Below are positions 1 to 11,778 of a stretch of DNA of 64,000 nucleotides, piece after piece. Position 1 is the first letter of the stretch, and every line of letters begins with the position of its first letter. The notes beneath the pieces were generated by a model. That model was not told the DNA's origin. It made no database searches and was given only the letters and a program-made list of their open reading frames with translations. Location of the stretch: NCBI GenBank assembly GCA_021018995.1, contig CM037590.1, forward strand, positions 73,131,597 to 73,195,596. The letters run 5' to 3'. The position numbers and the translations under genes are program-made. Source of the stretch: Chloranthus sessilifolius. Its lineage: Eukaryota > Streptophyta > Magnoliopsida > Chloranthales > Chloranthaceae.

Positions 1-862
1 CATAAGGAAATAAATCTTCATTTCTATGTAATGACAAAACGAAATGTATAACAATATACGGTTCTAATCCCATGCCAATCGCATGAGCAAAGGAACCGAA
101 TCAAACCATCAGTGACAACCCATAGTCACCCATAGATGGTTCCCAAAAAGAATAACATATCAAAATATTACATCAATATTATCTTATAATGGCTAGACAT
201 ACCAAGCCGTACAAAAAATATCTCAAAGTACATAGCGTCTAGTCCCTTAAAAGTACTCGTCAGGAGGGGGCTTAGTCTCCTACTCGTCAGGATCAACGCC
301 ATCAGTCCCCGCCTCAATAACTATACCTGTGGCGTATAGTTGAGGGATGAGCAACATCTAAGCTCAATAGGAAAATATCATTAACATGCATATCTCAAAT
401 CACCTCACACATATCTTTCATGACATAATTCAAGCACATTCTTTTACTGAAAGTCACAATTTAAATTGACAAAAATGAATATTGGAAGCATATTTTAAAG
501 CATGCTTATCATGATTTCAAAGACTTGTTCTCAGTGTACAAAACTTAAAACAATCACTTAAATATTCTCTCGAGTATATATAGCATCAAAAGCCGCATAG
601 ATTTACCGATGGGAAACCCCAACCATCGTCGTTCAATGAACAATTCACACACAGATTATTATCCCAAGTCCCTACGAAGAGGTGAATGAGCCGCACGACG
701 TATTGCCAGAGAATAGTAATCAAATAATGGATATCCCGCAATACCGGAACACACTTACCGATATCCCACCGCACCGATCACGATTATACCGCCACGTCGG
801 TAGGGTATCACACATGAACCTTAAATCAAAGTGAAAATTTTACATATAGTTATCACCGTGAA
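1..862 (-). mobile_element. LTR B, 3' portion (Tekay-like, minus orientation)
   Basis: Left part of a minus-oriented LTR that continues at 7683-9158; element N1 splits it. Seen: the two-part hairpin near positions 84-165 (AACCATC/GATGGTT arms), the block with CTATACGCCACAG/GTATAG read on the minus strand (boundary 327/326), and the GC-rich TATCCCGCC/ACGTCGG tandem module at 735-810. These are the 3'-half landmarks of every Tekay-type LTR in the window. The extreme 3' end (TGTCACA) lies outside the window. No coding sequence; the short open frames here are chance. Confidence 0.8.
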
Positions 863-1485
863 TGTGACAACCCGGATTTTTCCCAGTCACAAATTTCCTG
901 AGATAATTTTTTTTTTCTTAAACTTAATGGGAAAACTCGGACCGTCGGATCGCAGATCATGATCTTATACAGAATACTTGGTTCATCCACACCCATGTGA
1001 AAATTAAAGCAGATAAAACATGGCATAATTTAAAACTCCAATTCTATTATCCAAAATGACAGTAATTAAAATAAACTACGGGTGATGACTAACAATCACC
1101 TAACAATGGTGTACAATAGCACAAAGGTACCAAGCCAAAACTTACCACAATCCACAAGGTACACAATATACGATCCTAAAATCTTAGCACTCTTCAAGTC
1201 CTCAATCCACGAGTTTTGTGTCTTGATAAAGTTTATACTTGTGATGTATAGTCGGGGTGAGCTAACAACTGAGCTCAGTAGAGGACATTCAATATCAATT
1301 CACATTTTATCATAAGAAAGCATAGATTTCAATGACAGGAGTTTAAAACATCTTTCAAAACTGGGATTCAAAGCATTTATCATTTTCTTTCTCTTAAAAA
1401 CAAACTTTCCAAGTATTTACTTTCCAAAACGGGGTTCATCAAAACAATGCGTATAAAAGAACATATTAAAATAGTCAGAAGTGTC

Positions 1486-1680
1486 CAAGGGTGTCCAAGT
1501 TCAGATCCAAGTCCAAACAAATTTGCAAACAATGCCGAATTTGCAAATAAAATAGTACAAGGGTGTCCAAAGGTGTCCAAGTTTATCCAAGGGTGTCTCA
1601 ATGTATCCAAGGGTGTCACAATGTTTCCAAGGGTGTCCAAGTTATCAATGATTGTCCAAGGGATGAATGATGTTTCCAAA
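1486..1680 (-). repeat. GTGTCCAAG minisatellite in N1 LTR
   Basis: Imperfect tandem units of about 15-20 bp containing AAGGGTGTCCAAG and AAGTTTATCC. The partner copy at 5870-6080 has one more unit in the middle, so copy number has changed since insertion. Confidence 0.8.
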
Positions 1681-2385
1681 GGACGCATATGCAGCATATG
1701 TATGAATGCATGTACGAATTATATTGCCGTACCAATCTAAGGGATGCAGTCAAAAGAATCCAAAGGATTCACAATGCAAGTTCTACGTCAAAAGTCCAAG
1801 TGTTGGGTCAGTCAACATATCCAAGAGTCAATGATTCACATCTTTCTAATACAATCAAAGCTTAATGCGAATTCAAAAACTCTTTTCGAAATTGAAACGA
1901 TCATCGTACAAAATCAAGACAATATCAAGCTAAATTTTCACTTAACAAAATAAATCTTAGCTTATTTAGCAACTATCATGTAAGTCTATACAAATCAAGA
2001 TTTAAGTGCAAACAAGCATTGAATTTCCCCTACCTTAACCCTTGAAGTTACGCGGCGTCAAGCAAAGTCCTATTGATGGCTTCCTGCCCTTAATCTATAT
2101 CACAATCACACAATTATTCATCAAGGATTAACTCTAATCACTAATATCTTAGACATATTTAAATGTCTTCTCAAAATGAGGCAGAAATGGACAAGTTCGC
2201 GCTAACTTTGAATAACTTCCCCCTAAAGTTTAACCTTCAAAACTTTGGATTCACAAAATTATTAATTCACAAAAGTTGTAGATCTCGTTGTCTTCTTTCC
2301 AACGCCATAAGAATTGCATCAATCAGAGTTTAGAGGAAAAAGTTATGCTGAAATACCGAGGCAGTGTTGGCATGCACATTCAAAA

Positions 2386-2535
2386 TCGACCGAATGGCTT
2401 GAAAATCGATCGAATGGTTACTTATTTTGATCGAACGGTTTTCATTTTGATCGAACGATTTTGTTCTGAAGCCTTCAAATTCACAGCTCGACAAAATCGA
2501 TTAATCAATTTTCATTTCGATCGAACGGTTTGGTC
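2386..2535 (-). repeat. Palindromic-word array, N1 3' LTR
   Basis: Repeated word close to ATCGATCGAACGGTT, core CGATCG/TCGA, spaced irregularly by about 20-30 bp of AT-rich DNA. The same array is at 6797-6935 in the partner LTR, with individual words altered. Confidence 0.85.
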
Positions 2536-3263
2536 ATATTTCATCCCAAACTCGAGTTTTAACTTCTCAAACTCATTTTCTTTAAAGCCTAACCCCTTCT
2601 CTTAAATTTTCACACACCTACTAACTAGATTCTTAACACATACGCAAAACCACAACTTAAACCAAATTCTTACCTCTTAAATCGATCGATCCCTCGATCC
2701 AAGCTTTCACACAGCAAGCTAGGTTTTCTTAGCTTGGAGTTTCAGATTCCACACGATCCCAAGTCCGCAATTAAAACACCTTCTTTAATCCTTTACACAC
2801 ACGCATACAATGCATTCATAGCCCTTCTCTTCTTCTTTCTCTTCTCTCTCTCAAACCCAAAGACCCCCTAAGAAAATTCCAAACGAATTAAGCTTCCCTT
2901 GGAAGCTTGCCCTTTATAACCTAAAGGGCTAATTCTCCTATGCAACACATACACTCTTCTTGGGTGTTAGCCTTATCCAAGGAACTAGACTCCACGTGAA
3001 ACAATTACACCTAAGTGAGGTGTTAGCTACTATAGAATTAATCTTTTGGTTCGGTGTGGGGCCTGTACACCCAAACCACCTATCAATTGGACTTAGTGTT
3101 GAGCCAATACACACCACTACGGTGTATGAACTTGTCCTAAAATTCTCACACGCGTTCAAACGGACCCAAAACGATCCCATTTGAAAACTTGAACAATAAC
3201 GTGTTTCTTAACAGACATGCACCCAATCAGTACCTATAGTTTCAAAATTTTCAGGACGTTACA

Positions 3264-3279
3264 TTCTTTCCACCTTAAA
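3264..3279 (-). other. Polypurine tract of N1
   Basis: Minus-strand TTTAAGGTGGAAAGAA lies directly against the LTR start TGTAACGTCC, where plus-strand DNA priming would occur. Confidence 0.8.
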
Positions 3280-3403
3280 GAATTTTTGCCCTAAAAAATT
3301 GGCGTATCTTATTCGAAGAGGTGAGGACATTTTTTAGTCCTAAACCAAATTAGTCATATTCTCTTCAAGAGTCAATGATCTAACATCAACAAAATTCGGG
3401 GTC

Positions 3404-3450
3404 ATTACATTCTCCCCTCCTTATAGAAATTTTCGTCCCCGAAAATTGAC
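3404..3450 (-). other. Second, internal polypurine tract and LTR-start remnant
   Basis: On the minus strand a purine tract (CTATAAGGAGGGGAGA) is followed at 3409 by TGTAATGACCCC, which has the form of a Tekay LTR start, and is preceded by the usual GGGGACGAAAATTT box. It lies about 145 bp inside the true PPT/LTR junction, so the element 3' end seems to carry a stub of another LTR. Confidence 0.7.
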
Positions 3451-3955
3451 CATATGTGAAAGCTCACTTGGTATATCCACCATAGGCACTATAAAATTTA
3501 GCTACAACTACATAAGCTGATTTTATCCACAACGGATTCATCAAAAAGGGTTCTAAGAAAGCTAGTTGCATACATACCCATGATGTATTCACCAACCATC
3601 CCATCGAACCCACATATCATAGCTATATATCCATAACCCAAAATGCTAAATGTTAATAAAACCGACAATAATGACATCACATAATATATCATCGGTTTAG
3701 AAAAATATATCTCCCAACCACAAAAGCTAAGTCATAAGCTATCTATCACAACCAATGATATGACGATAATATCTACAAAATATGGAAACACACCCCAAGA
3801 CTTAACTCGTACATCATGACAAAAGTTATGCGATCACGCATCAAAAGTGAACCATGAACTACAAATCATGTCCACAAAAGAAACAAAACAAAACAAAACA
3901 AAATATGAACGGTCAAAGTGAACCGAGGGCCTCTGAATAGACACCGAAGTTGTTC
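3451..3955. other. Non-coding 3' internal region of N1
   Basis: AT-rich DNA between the internal polypurine tract and the gag remnant, in the place where pol should be. I find no protease, RT or integrase motif in any frame, only short chance open frames. A short AAACA run lies at about 3886-3902. Confidence 0.6.
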
Positions 3956-5123
3956 TTTCTTTCCTTAGTTCAGGACAGTCCTAGATCTGATGTCCCATTT
4001 AGCCACAATTGAAAAAAGCACCGGTAGTCCACCGACATCTCTCTGCCGCATGTCGTTCCCTGCATCTTGAGCATGATTCACTTGGTGCGGTAGAGGAAGT
4101 GTGGGAAGTTTGCTATACTCGCAATGCCCCAGTGGTCGTGAGATTTGTAAGGAGAAGGGGCACCGAAGGCGTGGACATGGACGGTCTTGAATAAGCAGTG
4201 TGAGTAGTTTGAGGTGGTGTCAGCATCAAGAATTTTGGTCTCTTATCTGTCAACTCAAAAGTACTTGACCGCTCTTGATCTGCCTTATTCTTGTTCTGCG
4301 AATCCCGCCTTTTATACATATTATCTATAGCTCTCTCGGCCATAATTGCTTTTCCCATCACTTCAGCATAGGTCTCTAACTCGAACACTGAAATCCTATC
4401 TTGCACATCTGGCCTCAGGCCTTCTTCAAATTTACTGGCCATCATTAATTCAGTGGCCACTAGTTCTGGTGTGAACCTCGATTACCTCGTAAACTCAGTA
4501 CCATACTCCCGTACGGTCATACTTCCTTGCTCTAAATTAGAAAATTCTTTCTTCATCTGATTCCTCACTTGCTTTAAAAAATATTCTTTGTTGAACACCT
4601 CAACAAAATCTGCCCAAGTCTATGGACTGTGAGGATTTTCAACCTCTCTCTTCCTCAATATCGATTTCCACCACGGACTGGCATCACCCTCAAGCTGAAA
4701 GGAAGCCCAACTAACCTTCTCGTCATCTATGCCCTGAAGTCCCTGTAGAAGCTTCTCTATTTGATTTAACCATTTTTCTACTTCTAGCGGATCTCTCTGC
4801 TCATAGAAACTAGGAGGTCTCAATCTCTTAAAGTCCACGAATGATGAGGGTAATAGCATTGGAGGAGGAGGTGGCGGTGGTTGCTGATGGTTCACATTAT
4901 TGGCAGCCAGTAGTGTCATCTATAGAGCCATGATAGTAGCCTGTTGAGCCATGGCGGCAGCCACAACTTCCATGACCTATGCCATCCTAACAGCCGCCTC
5001 CTCCCCCTGATCTCTCTCACCAGGAGGATTTCTCTGATCTCTACTAGAACCCGTAGGGATCTCATCCCCACTCAGATTTTTATTACGATCGCCTCTAGGT
5101 CGACCTCTACCTCTACTAGACAT
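3956..5123 (-). pseudogene. Ty3/gypsy gag pseudogene (element N1)
   Basis: Capsid/nucleocapsid protein of a chromovirus; it would package the element RNA in cytoplasmic particles. ATG at 5123 begins an Arg/Gly-rich head (MSSRGRGRPRG). The proline stretch, the retrotransposon-gag domain (FKRLRPPSFYEQRDPLEVEK, then ASPWWKS) and the region ELMMASKFEEGLRPDVQDR (4460-4390) follow in the same frame. In-frame stops interrupt it near 4976, 4921 and 4621, and again after 4113. Downstream, in a shifted frame, is a decayed zinc-knuckle pair: CSRCRERHAAERC, then F-x2-C-x4-GH-x4-C with its first Cys lost and internal stops. It is homologous along its length to the gag at 36345-37769. Pol is absent downstream. 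Confidence 0.9.
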
Positions 5124-5236
5124 AATGATCTGTTATAATGAAATAAAAGTCTCATCAATAGACGGTCCTTATACTATGACAAAATCTTAAACTCCTAGTA
5201 TAAGTCTAGGTCTTGTCAGAGATCTCTAAAGCCATA

Positions 5237-5248
5237 GCTTTGATACTA
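5237..5248 (-). other. Primer-binding site (initiator Met-tRNA type), N1
   Basis: Minus-strand TAGTATCAAAGC sits 2 nt inside the 5' LTR. It differs at two positions from TGGTATCAGAGC, the usual site complementary to plant initiator tRNA-Met. Confidence 0.85.
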
Positions 5249-5250
5249 AC

Positions 5251-7677
5251 TGTGACAGCCCAAATTTTTTCCAATCATAAATTTCCTGAGATAATTTTTT
5301 TTTTTCTTAAACTTAATGGGAAAACTCGGACCGTCGGGTCGCAGATCACGATCTTATACATAATACTTGGTACATCAACACCCATGCAGAAATCAAAGCA
5401 GATAAAACATGGCATAATTTAAAACTCTAATTCTATTATCCAAAATGACAGTAATTAAAACAAACCACCGGTGATGACTAACCATCACCTAACAGTGGTG
5501 TACAACAGCACGAAGGTACCAACCCAAAACTTACCACACTCCACAAGGTACACAATCTGCGATCCCGAAATCTTAGCACTCTTCAAGTCCTCAATCCATG
5601 AGTTCCATGTCTTGATAAAGGTTATACCTGTGACGTATAGTCGGGGTGAGCTAACAACTAATCTCAGTAGAGGACATTCAATATCAATTCACATTTTATT
5701 ATAAGAAAGCATATATTTCAATGACAGGAGTTTAAAACATCTTTCAAAACTGGGTTTCAAAGCATTTATCATTTTCTTTCTCTTAAAAATAAACTTTCGA
5801 AGTATTTATTTTCCAAAATGGGATTTCATCAAAATAATGCATATAAAAGAACATATTAAAACAGTTAGAAGTGTCCATGGGTGTCCAAGTTCAAATCCAA
5901 GTCCAAACGAATTTGCAAACAATGTCGCATTTGCAACTAAAATAGTATAAGGGTGTCCAAAGGTGTCCAAGTTTATCCAAAGGTGTCTCAATGTATCCAA
6001 GGGTGTCACAATGTTTCCAAGGGTATCCAAGTTTATCCAAGGGTGTCCAAGTTATCAATGATTGTCCAAGGGATGCATGATGTTTCCAAGGGATGCATAT
6101 GCAGCGTATGTATGAACGCATGTACGGATTATAATGTCGTACCAATCCAAGGGATGCAGTCAAAAGAATCCAAAGGATTCACAATGCAAGTTCCACGTCA
6201 AAAGTCCAAGTGTCGGGTCAATCAGCATATCCAAGCGTCAATGACTCACATCTTTCTAGTACAATCAAAGCTTAATGCGAGTTCAAAAACCATTTTCGAA
6301 ACTGAAATGACCATCGTACAAAATCAAGACAATATCAAGCTAAATTTTCACTTAACAAAATAAATCTTAGCTTATTTAGCAACTATCATGTAAGTCTATA
6401 CGAATCAAGATTTAAGTGCAAACAGGCATTGAATTTCCCTTATCGTAACCCTTGAAGTTACGCGGAGCCAAACAAAGTCCTATCGATGGCTTCCTGCCCT
6501 CAATCTACATCACAAGCACACAATGATTCATCAAGGATTAACTCTAATCACTAATACCTTAGACATATTTAAGTGTCTTCCCAAAATGAGGTAGAAACGG
6601 ACAAGTTCGCGCTAATTTAGAATTTGACATAACTTCCCCCTAAAGTTTTACCTTTAAAACTTTAAATTCACAAAATTATTAATTAACAAAATTTGTAGAT
6701 CTCGTTGTCTTCTTTCCAACGCCATAATAATTGCGTCAATCGGAGTTTGGAGTAGAAAGTTATGGCTAAAATTCTGAGGCAGTGTCGGCAAGCACAGTCA
6801 AAATCGACCGAACGGTTTGAAAACCGATCGAACGGTTACTTATTTCGATCGAACGATTTTGTTCTGAAGCCTTCAGATTTACAGCTTGACAAAATCGATC
6901 GATCGGTTTTCATTTCGATCGAACGGTTTTATCAGATTTCACCCCAAACTCGGGTTTTAACTTCCCGAACTCATTTTCTTTAAAGCGTAACCCCTTCTCT
7001 TAAATTTCCACACACCTACTAAATGGATTCCTAACACATGCAAAAATACAACTTAAACCAAAATTCTTACCTCTTAAAGCGATTGATCCCTCGATCCAAG
7101 CTTTCACACAATAAGCTAGGTTTTCTTAGCTTGGAGCTTCGGATTCCACATGATCCCAAGTCCTCAATTAAAACACCTTCTTTAATCCTTCGCACACATG
7201 CATACAAGACATTCAAAGCCCTTCTCTTCTTCTTTCTCTTCTTTCTCTTCTTTCTCTTCTCTCTCTCAAACCCAATGACCCCCAAGAAAATTCCAAACGA
7301 TTTAAGTTTCCCTTGGAAGCTTGCATTTTATAACCTAAAGAGTTAATTCTCCCATGCAACACATACACTCTTCTTGAGTGTTAGCCTTATCCAAGGAACT
7401 AGACTCCACGTGAAACAATTACACCTAAACGAGGGGTTAGCTACTATAGAATTAATCTTTTGGTTCGGTGTGGGGCCTGTACACCCAAACCACCTATCAA
7501 TCGGACTCGGTGTTGAGCCAATACACACCACCACAGTGTATGAACTTCTCTTAAAAATCTCACACGCGTTCAAACGGATCCAAAACGATCTCGTTTGAAA
7601 ATCCGAACGGTAATGTGTTTCTTAATAGACATGCACCCAATCAGTACCTATAGTTTTAAAATTTTCAGGACATTACA
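5251..7677 (-). repeat. 5' LTR of element N1
   Basis: Direct-repeat partner of 863-3263, starting TGTGACAGCCC and ending GACATTACA on the plus strand. The primer-binding site abuts its inner edge at 5250. Donor-like AGAG/GTAAG at about 7071/7070, palindromic-word array at 6797-6935, minisatellite at 5870-6080, acceptor-like CACAG/GTATAA at 5628/5627 and a clean hairpin at 5464-5499. Numerous scattered substitutions relative to the partner show the insertion is not recent. Confidence 0.93.
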
Positions 7678-7682
7678 ATGAA

Positions 7683-9158
7683 TTTGAGCTAATTATAATA
7701 GTTTGAAGTTTTCAAAGATTTCACACCCAAACTTATCCACATCCTTCTGATGTCACACACCTGTTTGCATCCTTTTAATGTCACACAACACATTCACATT
7801 CTCTGATGTCACACACGTATTTTTGATTTCACACACACACAGCGTAGTTTCTTCTTAGTGTTCAAACACACACAATTCACATGCCAAAAGCTATGAGTTT
7901 TATTCATGCTAACTCAGAAACAAATTTGTTAAATACACACACTTTCATCATATCACTAACTACATGTTAGTTGTAATCAAATGCACATGTTACAGAGATT
8001 TTCCTACCTCGACGAAAAGCTAAAGTGAAGTCTTCTTACTTCAGCTAGTCCTTCCCTCACACTTATAAGCTCATACCTAAGACACACTAAATCGTAGCTC
8101 ACACGTCAGATATGACGCAAAATAGGAAGGTATAAAGTCTCCCCAAAGTTTTCCAAACAAGACGAAACAAAATCCTGAATCTGCTTGAATTGATCGATCG
8201 ATTCCCAAAATCGATCGATCGGTTTTCAAATAGATCGATCAAAATACATTTCAATCGGCCGATTTCCTCAGAAAACCAACCACTTCAAGTGCCATAATTC
8301 GATCGATCGGTTCTCAAATTGATCGGTCAGATTTCAAATCGATTGATCGAACTTTATTTCGATTGATCAGTTCACTCACAACAACTTTTACACACACACA
8401 CACACTATTTTTCTCATCTCGATCGATCAGTGTTTGGATCGATTGGTTGGTTTTCAAATTGATCGATTGAAATTAATTTTGATTGATCGGTTTCTCCATA
8501 ACCTTCACACTTTCACTCTTGACAAAATTGATCGATCCATCACTTATTTCGATCGATCAATTTTGCCAGATTCTCTCATATTCACGATTCTCAACTTCTT
8601 AAGCTCATTTTCTTACTTCTACATTCCCATCCTTCTAATTCCTCGCCCACATGCTAATAAAAAATAAATACACATACATATCACATTAAATCATAATTCT
8701 TCTTACCTTTTGTCAGATCGATTCCTCAATTCATGGTTCACGCTCAAGCTAGGTTTCCACAGATTGGAACCTTGGACTTCCTTTGATCCAAAACCCCTTA
8801 ACTACGCACACCATTTCGATATTGCAACCACACGTACACATTCAAACTAACCTTCTTCTCTCTCTTCTCATTAACTCTCTCTCAACAACCAAGGTAAGAG
8901 AAATAAATTCTCTTATCTTTTAATTTATATACTTAAAAGTCATGAGCTTGGGTGTTAAGCACATACGTTGAACCTCGGTGTACACTATTCGACTTGATGA
9001 CTCTTACACATTCTAGCTTTTCTTTTTCACAAAAAATCCAAGTTAACTTAACTTAACTCACATTAATATTTTAATGTTTATCTTATCCGGTGCGTTACCA
9101 GTCGGGCATGCACATCGGGACATACTATTCAAAGGTCAAAATTTTTTGGTAGATTACA
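7683..9158 (-). mobile_element. LTR B, 5' portion (Tekay-like, minus orientation)
   Basis: Continuation of 1-862: the text resumes after N1 with TTTGAAGTTTT... as in the related LTR at 48490, and ends GATTACA at 9158 (TGTAATC... in element orientation). It holds a large ATCGATCGATCGG word array (8188-8565), the minus-strand leader with donor-like AAAG/GTAAG at 8707/8706, a CT-rich leader at 8845-8885, and U3. Its far end is outside the window, so whether it is a solo LTR cannot be decided. Confidence 0.82.
8188..8565 (-). repeat. ATCGATCGATCG palindromic-word array, LTR B
   Basis: More than ten copies of a word near AAATCGATCGATCGGTTTTC, some decayed to ATTGATCGATT, at irregular intervals of about 20-40 bp. 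A (CA)n run lies at 8391-8406. Confidence 0.88.
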
Positions 9159-10134
9159 CGTTCAGTGTGAACCTTAAATCATAGTGCAAGTTTATCACCG
9201 TGTAGTTTATCAATGTGATTAACTTATAGTTTATCACCGTATAGTTTATCAGTGTGCTTACTTTATAACTAATTTCGGAGTTCAAAAACAAGACACGTAT
9301 ACAAAATTCATATGCACATTCTTAACAGAGTTCTCCTCCTTAACGGAGTTCACATTTCTTAACAGAATTCACATTCTTAACGGAGTTCACATTTCAAAAC
9401 ACATAATTTGGAATCCATGTACAAAGCTCATGTTTGTAAAATTAAAGCCAATTATCTCATTTATTTTTATCACATCACAATGCCTATACAAATCATATGA
9501 ATATAAATGCTATTGAATTTCCCCTACCTCACGGCTCCCGAAAGCACGTAAAACACACAAAATGAGGCAAAGATTCTCATGCAAACATCCAATTTATCAC
9601 CTACATTTTAATGTGTCTAAAGGTACATAACGAATATTCAAAAAATTCTCCAAGAAAAATCCAAAATAGCTCAAACTACCTCAGTCGCGTGTGAGCTCCC
9701 AAGTCGCGCGAGCGACTCCACCAGGCACACCCCAGTCGTGCGACCTCGTGCGAGCGACTATGTTTGTTCATTTTTCTTTCAAAATTGCTTCAGACAGTTG
9801 CGTGAGCGAGTTCAAGTTCGCGCGAGCGACTTCTCCTGACACTTACTCAGTCACGCGAGCGATTGATTGATTTTCAGGATATTCTGAAGCCTAAGTCATG
9901 CAAGCGACTTACACTCGCACGCGTGAGTCCTAATGTCGTGCGAGCGACTTTCAGGATTTCAGTAATTTTGCCCGAATTTGAATTTTCTTTCTTATCCCCT
10001 TTCACTTAACACTTATTCACATTAAATGTAATATATCTAGGGCATTAAATGCCTTCATTTATCACCATTAATTCATATTTAATGTACTCAAATCCATAAG
10101 ATCTTACCTCATTAGTTGTCAAGATTCTTGACAG
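9159..10134 (-). mobile_element. LTR fragment C (minus orientation)
   Basis: Middle part of an LTR almost identical to 10836-11775 of LTR D: same TTATCACCGTGTAG start, 18-bp CTTAACGGAGTTCACATT tandem units (9322-9390), GTCGCGCGAGCGACT array (9676-9955), and donor-like TGAG/GTAAG at 10108/10107. It lacks its U3, breaking off at about 10118. Its 3' part is missing at 9159, where LTR B begins, and may lie beyond the left end of the window if B is inserted in C. Confidence 0.75.
9676..9955 (-). repeat. GTCGCGCGAGCGAC palindromic-word array, LTR C
   Basis: About ten copies of a GC-rich word near AGTCGCGCGAGCGACT (dyad core GCGCGC/CGAGCG). Many CG sites have decayed to TG or CA, the pattern expected from deamination of methylated C. 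Paralogous to 11325-11605. Confidence 0.85.
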
Positions 10135-10143
10135 AACCAATAT

Positions 10144-10184
10144 GAACCACCGGTGATGGCCGACCATCACCTAAACAGTGGTTC
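10144..10184 (-). other. Two-part hairpin near the LTR 3' end
   Basis: Outer arms GAACCAC (10144-10150) and GTGGTTC (10178-10184) enclose inner arms GGTGATGG (10152-10159) and CCATCACC (10164-10171). The same fold with different bases occurs in LTRs N1, F, H, P and L. Confidence 0.8.
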
Positions 10185-11324
10185 ACACACAATATCATAA
10201 TACCTTACATGAATCTAAACTCTCACAAAAGGATGGTTGGGCGTACCAATCCCTATCCACAAAATATCTCAAGATAATTCTACAAATCCTCTAAGGGAAA
10301 TAATCCTCTCGCAGAAGATCTGATTCTTCCTCTGAATATAATCAAGATCTTCACGTTCAGACTCCTCAACATCTGTATCAACACCTGCACCTGTGATATA
10401 TATTCAAAGGGAGAGCTAACAGTCTAAGCTCAAAAGGGGAATATCACTAGCATTTATATTATATTTCAAAGCATAGATTCCATGACTGATTTCAAAATCA
10501 CATTTCACAAAAACCTGAATTTTGAGATGCTTGAATCGAAATAAAACAGAATTCAAATACACATTCTGAATTTGTTTCTTAGTTTCAAAGTTCTTACTTG
10601 ATTTCAAATTTTACATGTTTCTTGTATTTCAAAGTGACTGAAAACCATAAATTAAATAGTCTCCCAAGCATATATAGCATTGGGAGCCGCATATATTCCT
10701 ATGGGAATATCCGAACCATAGTCATTCAATTAAACCATTTTCGAAGTGCATAAGCCCCTACACTAGGAGGGTCGCTTGTGTGTCTAAAGTTACCGTTGGC
10801 TGGTATAATTGTACGGATATCGCGTCATACCTTAAATCATAGTGCAAGTTTAACACCGTGTAGTTTATCTGTGTGATTAATTTATAACTAATTTCGGAGT
10901 TCAAAAACAAGACACGTATACAAAATTCATATGCACATTCTTAACAGTGTTCTCCTCCTTGACAGAGTTCACATTGCTTAATAGAATTCACATTCTTAAT
11001 GGAGTTCACATTTTGAAACACATAATTTGGAATCCATGTACAAAGCTTATGTTTGTAAAATTAAAGCAAGTTATCTCATTTGTTTTTATCACATCACAAT
11101 GTTTATACAAATCAAATGAATATAAATATTATTGAATTTCCCTTACCTCACAGTTGTTGAAAGCATGCAAAACACACAAAATGAAGCAAAGATTCTCACG
11201 CAAACATCCAATTTATCACCTACATTCCAATGTGTCCAAAGGTCACTAACTGATGCTAAAAGGATCATATATAACGAATATTTGGAAAATTCTCCAAGAA
11301 AAATCCAAAATAGCCCAAACTGCC

Positions 11325-11605
11325 TCAGTCGCGCATGAGCTCCCAAGTCACGCGAGCGACTCCACCAGGCACACCAGAGTCGCGTGACCTCGTGCGAGCG
11401 ACTATGTTTGTTCAGTTTTCTTTCAAAACTGCCTGAGACAGTCGTGTGCGCGAGTTCAAGGTCGCGCAAACGACTGCTCCTGGCACTTACTCAATCACAC
11501 GAGTGACTGATTTCCCTTGATTTTTAGGATATTCTGAAGCCTAACTCTCGCAAGCGACTTACAATCGCACGCGCGAGTCCTAAGGTCGCGTGAGCGACTT
11601 TCAGG
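11325..11605 (-). repeat. GTCGCGCGAGCGAC palindromic-word array, LTR D
   Basis: Same array as 9676-9955, at the same place in the LTR, with different individual decay of the CG positions. Confidence 0.85.
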
Positions 11606-11778
11606 ATTTCAGCAATTTTTCCTGAAATTAGATTTTCTTTCTTATCCCCTTCTCACCTAACACTTATTCACATTAAATGTAACATGTCTAGGGAATTTAA
11701 TGCCTTCATTTATCACCATTAATTCACATTTAATGCACTCAAATCCACAAGATCTTACCTCATTAGTTCTCGAGATTG

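Larger units (their letters stand above)
863..3263 (-). repeat. 3' LTR of element N1
   Basis: Begins TGTGACAACCCGG and ends GACGTTACA on the plus strand, i.e. TGTAACGTCC...TGTCACA in element orientation. It aligns end to end with 5251-7677. Contents in element order: U3 with a GGTGTAT/ATACACC dyad (about 3060-3125), CT-rich leader (GA-rich on the minus strand), donor-like AGAG/GTAAG at 2674/2673, palindromic-word array (2386-2535), GTGTCCAAG minisatellite (1486-1680), and hairpin near 1078-1120. The acceptor-like site is altered here (CACAAG/TATA) relative to the other LTR. Confidence 0.93.
863..7677 (-). mobile_element. Element N1: gag-only Tekay-type LTR retrotransposon
   Basis: Complete minus-oriented LTR element: two about 2.4-kb direct repeats flank 1987 bp of internal DNA that holds a decayed gag, a Met-tRNA-like primer site and polypurine tracts but no protease, RT or integrase. 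It is flanked by near-identical 5-bp sequences (GTGAA at 858-862, ATGAA at 7678-7682), one mismatch, consistent with an old target-site duplication. It sits inside LTR B, whose two halves rejoin across it. The gag-only structure matches the described TR-GAG class of non-autonomous plant elements, although a secondary pol deletion is equally possible. Confidence 0.92.

Noticed and set aside
7067..7285. Lys/Arg-rich frames in the CT-rich LTR leaders
   Set aside because: Produced by the TTCTTTCTC/GAGAGA repeats of the leader; they differ between partner LTRs.
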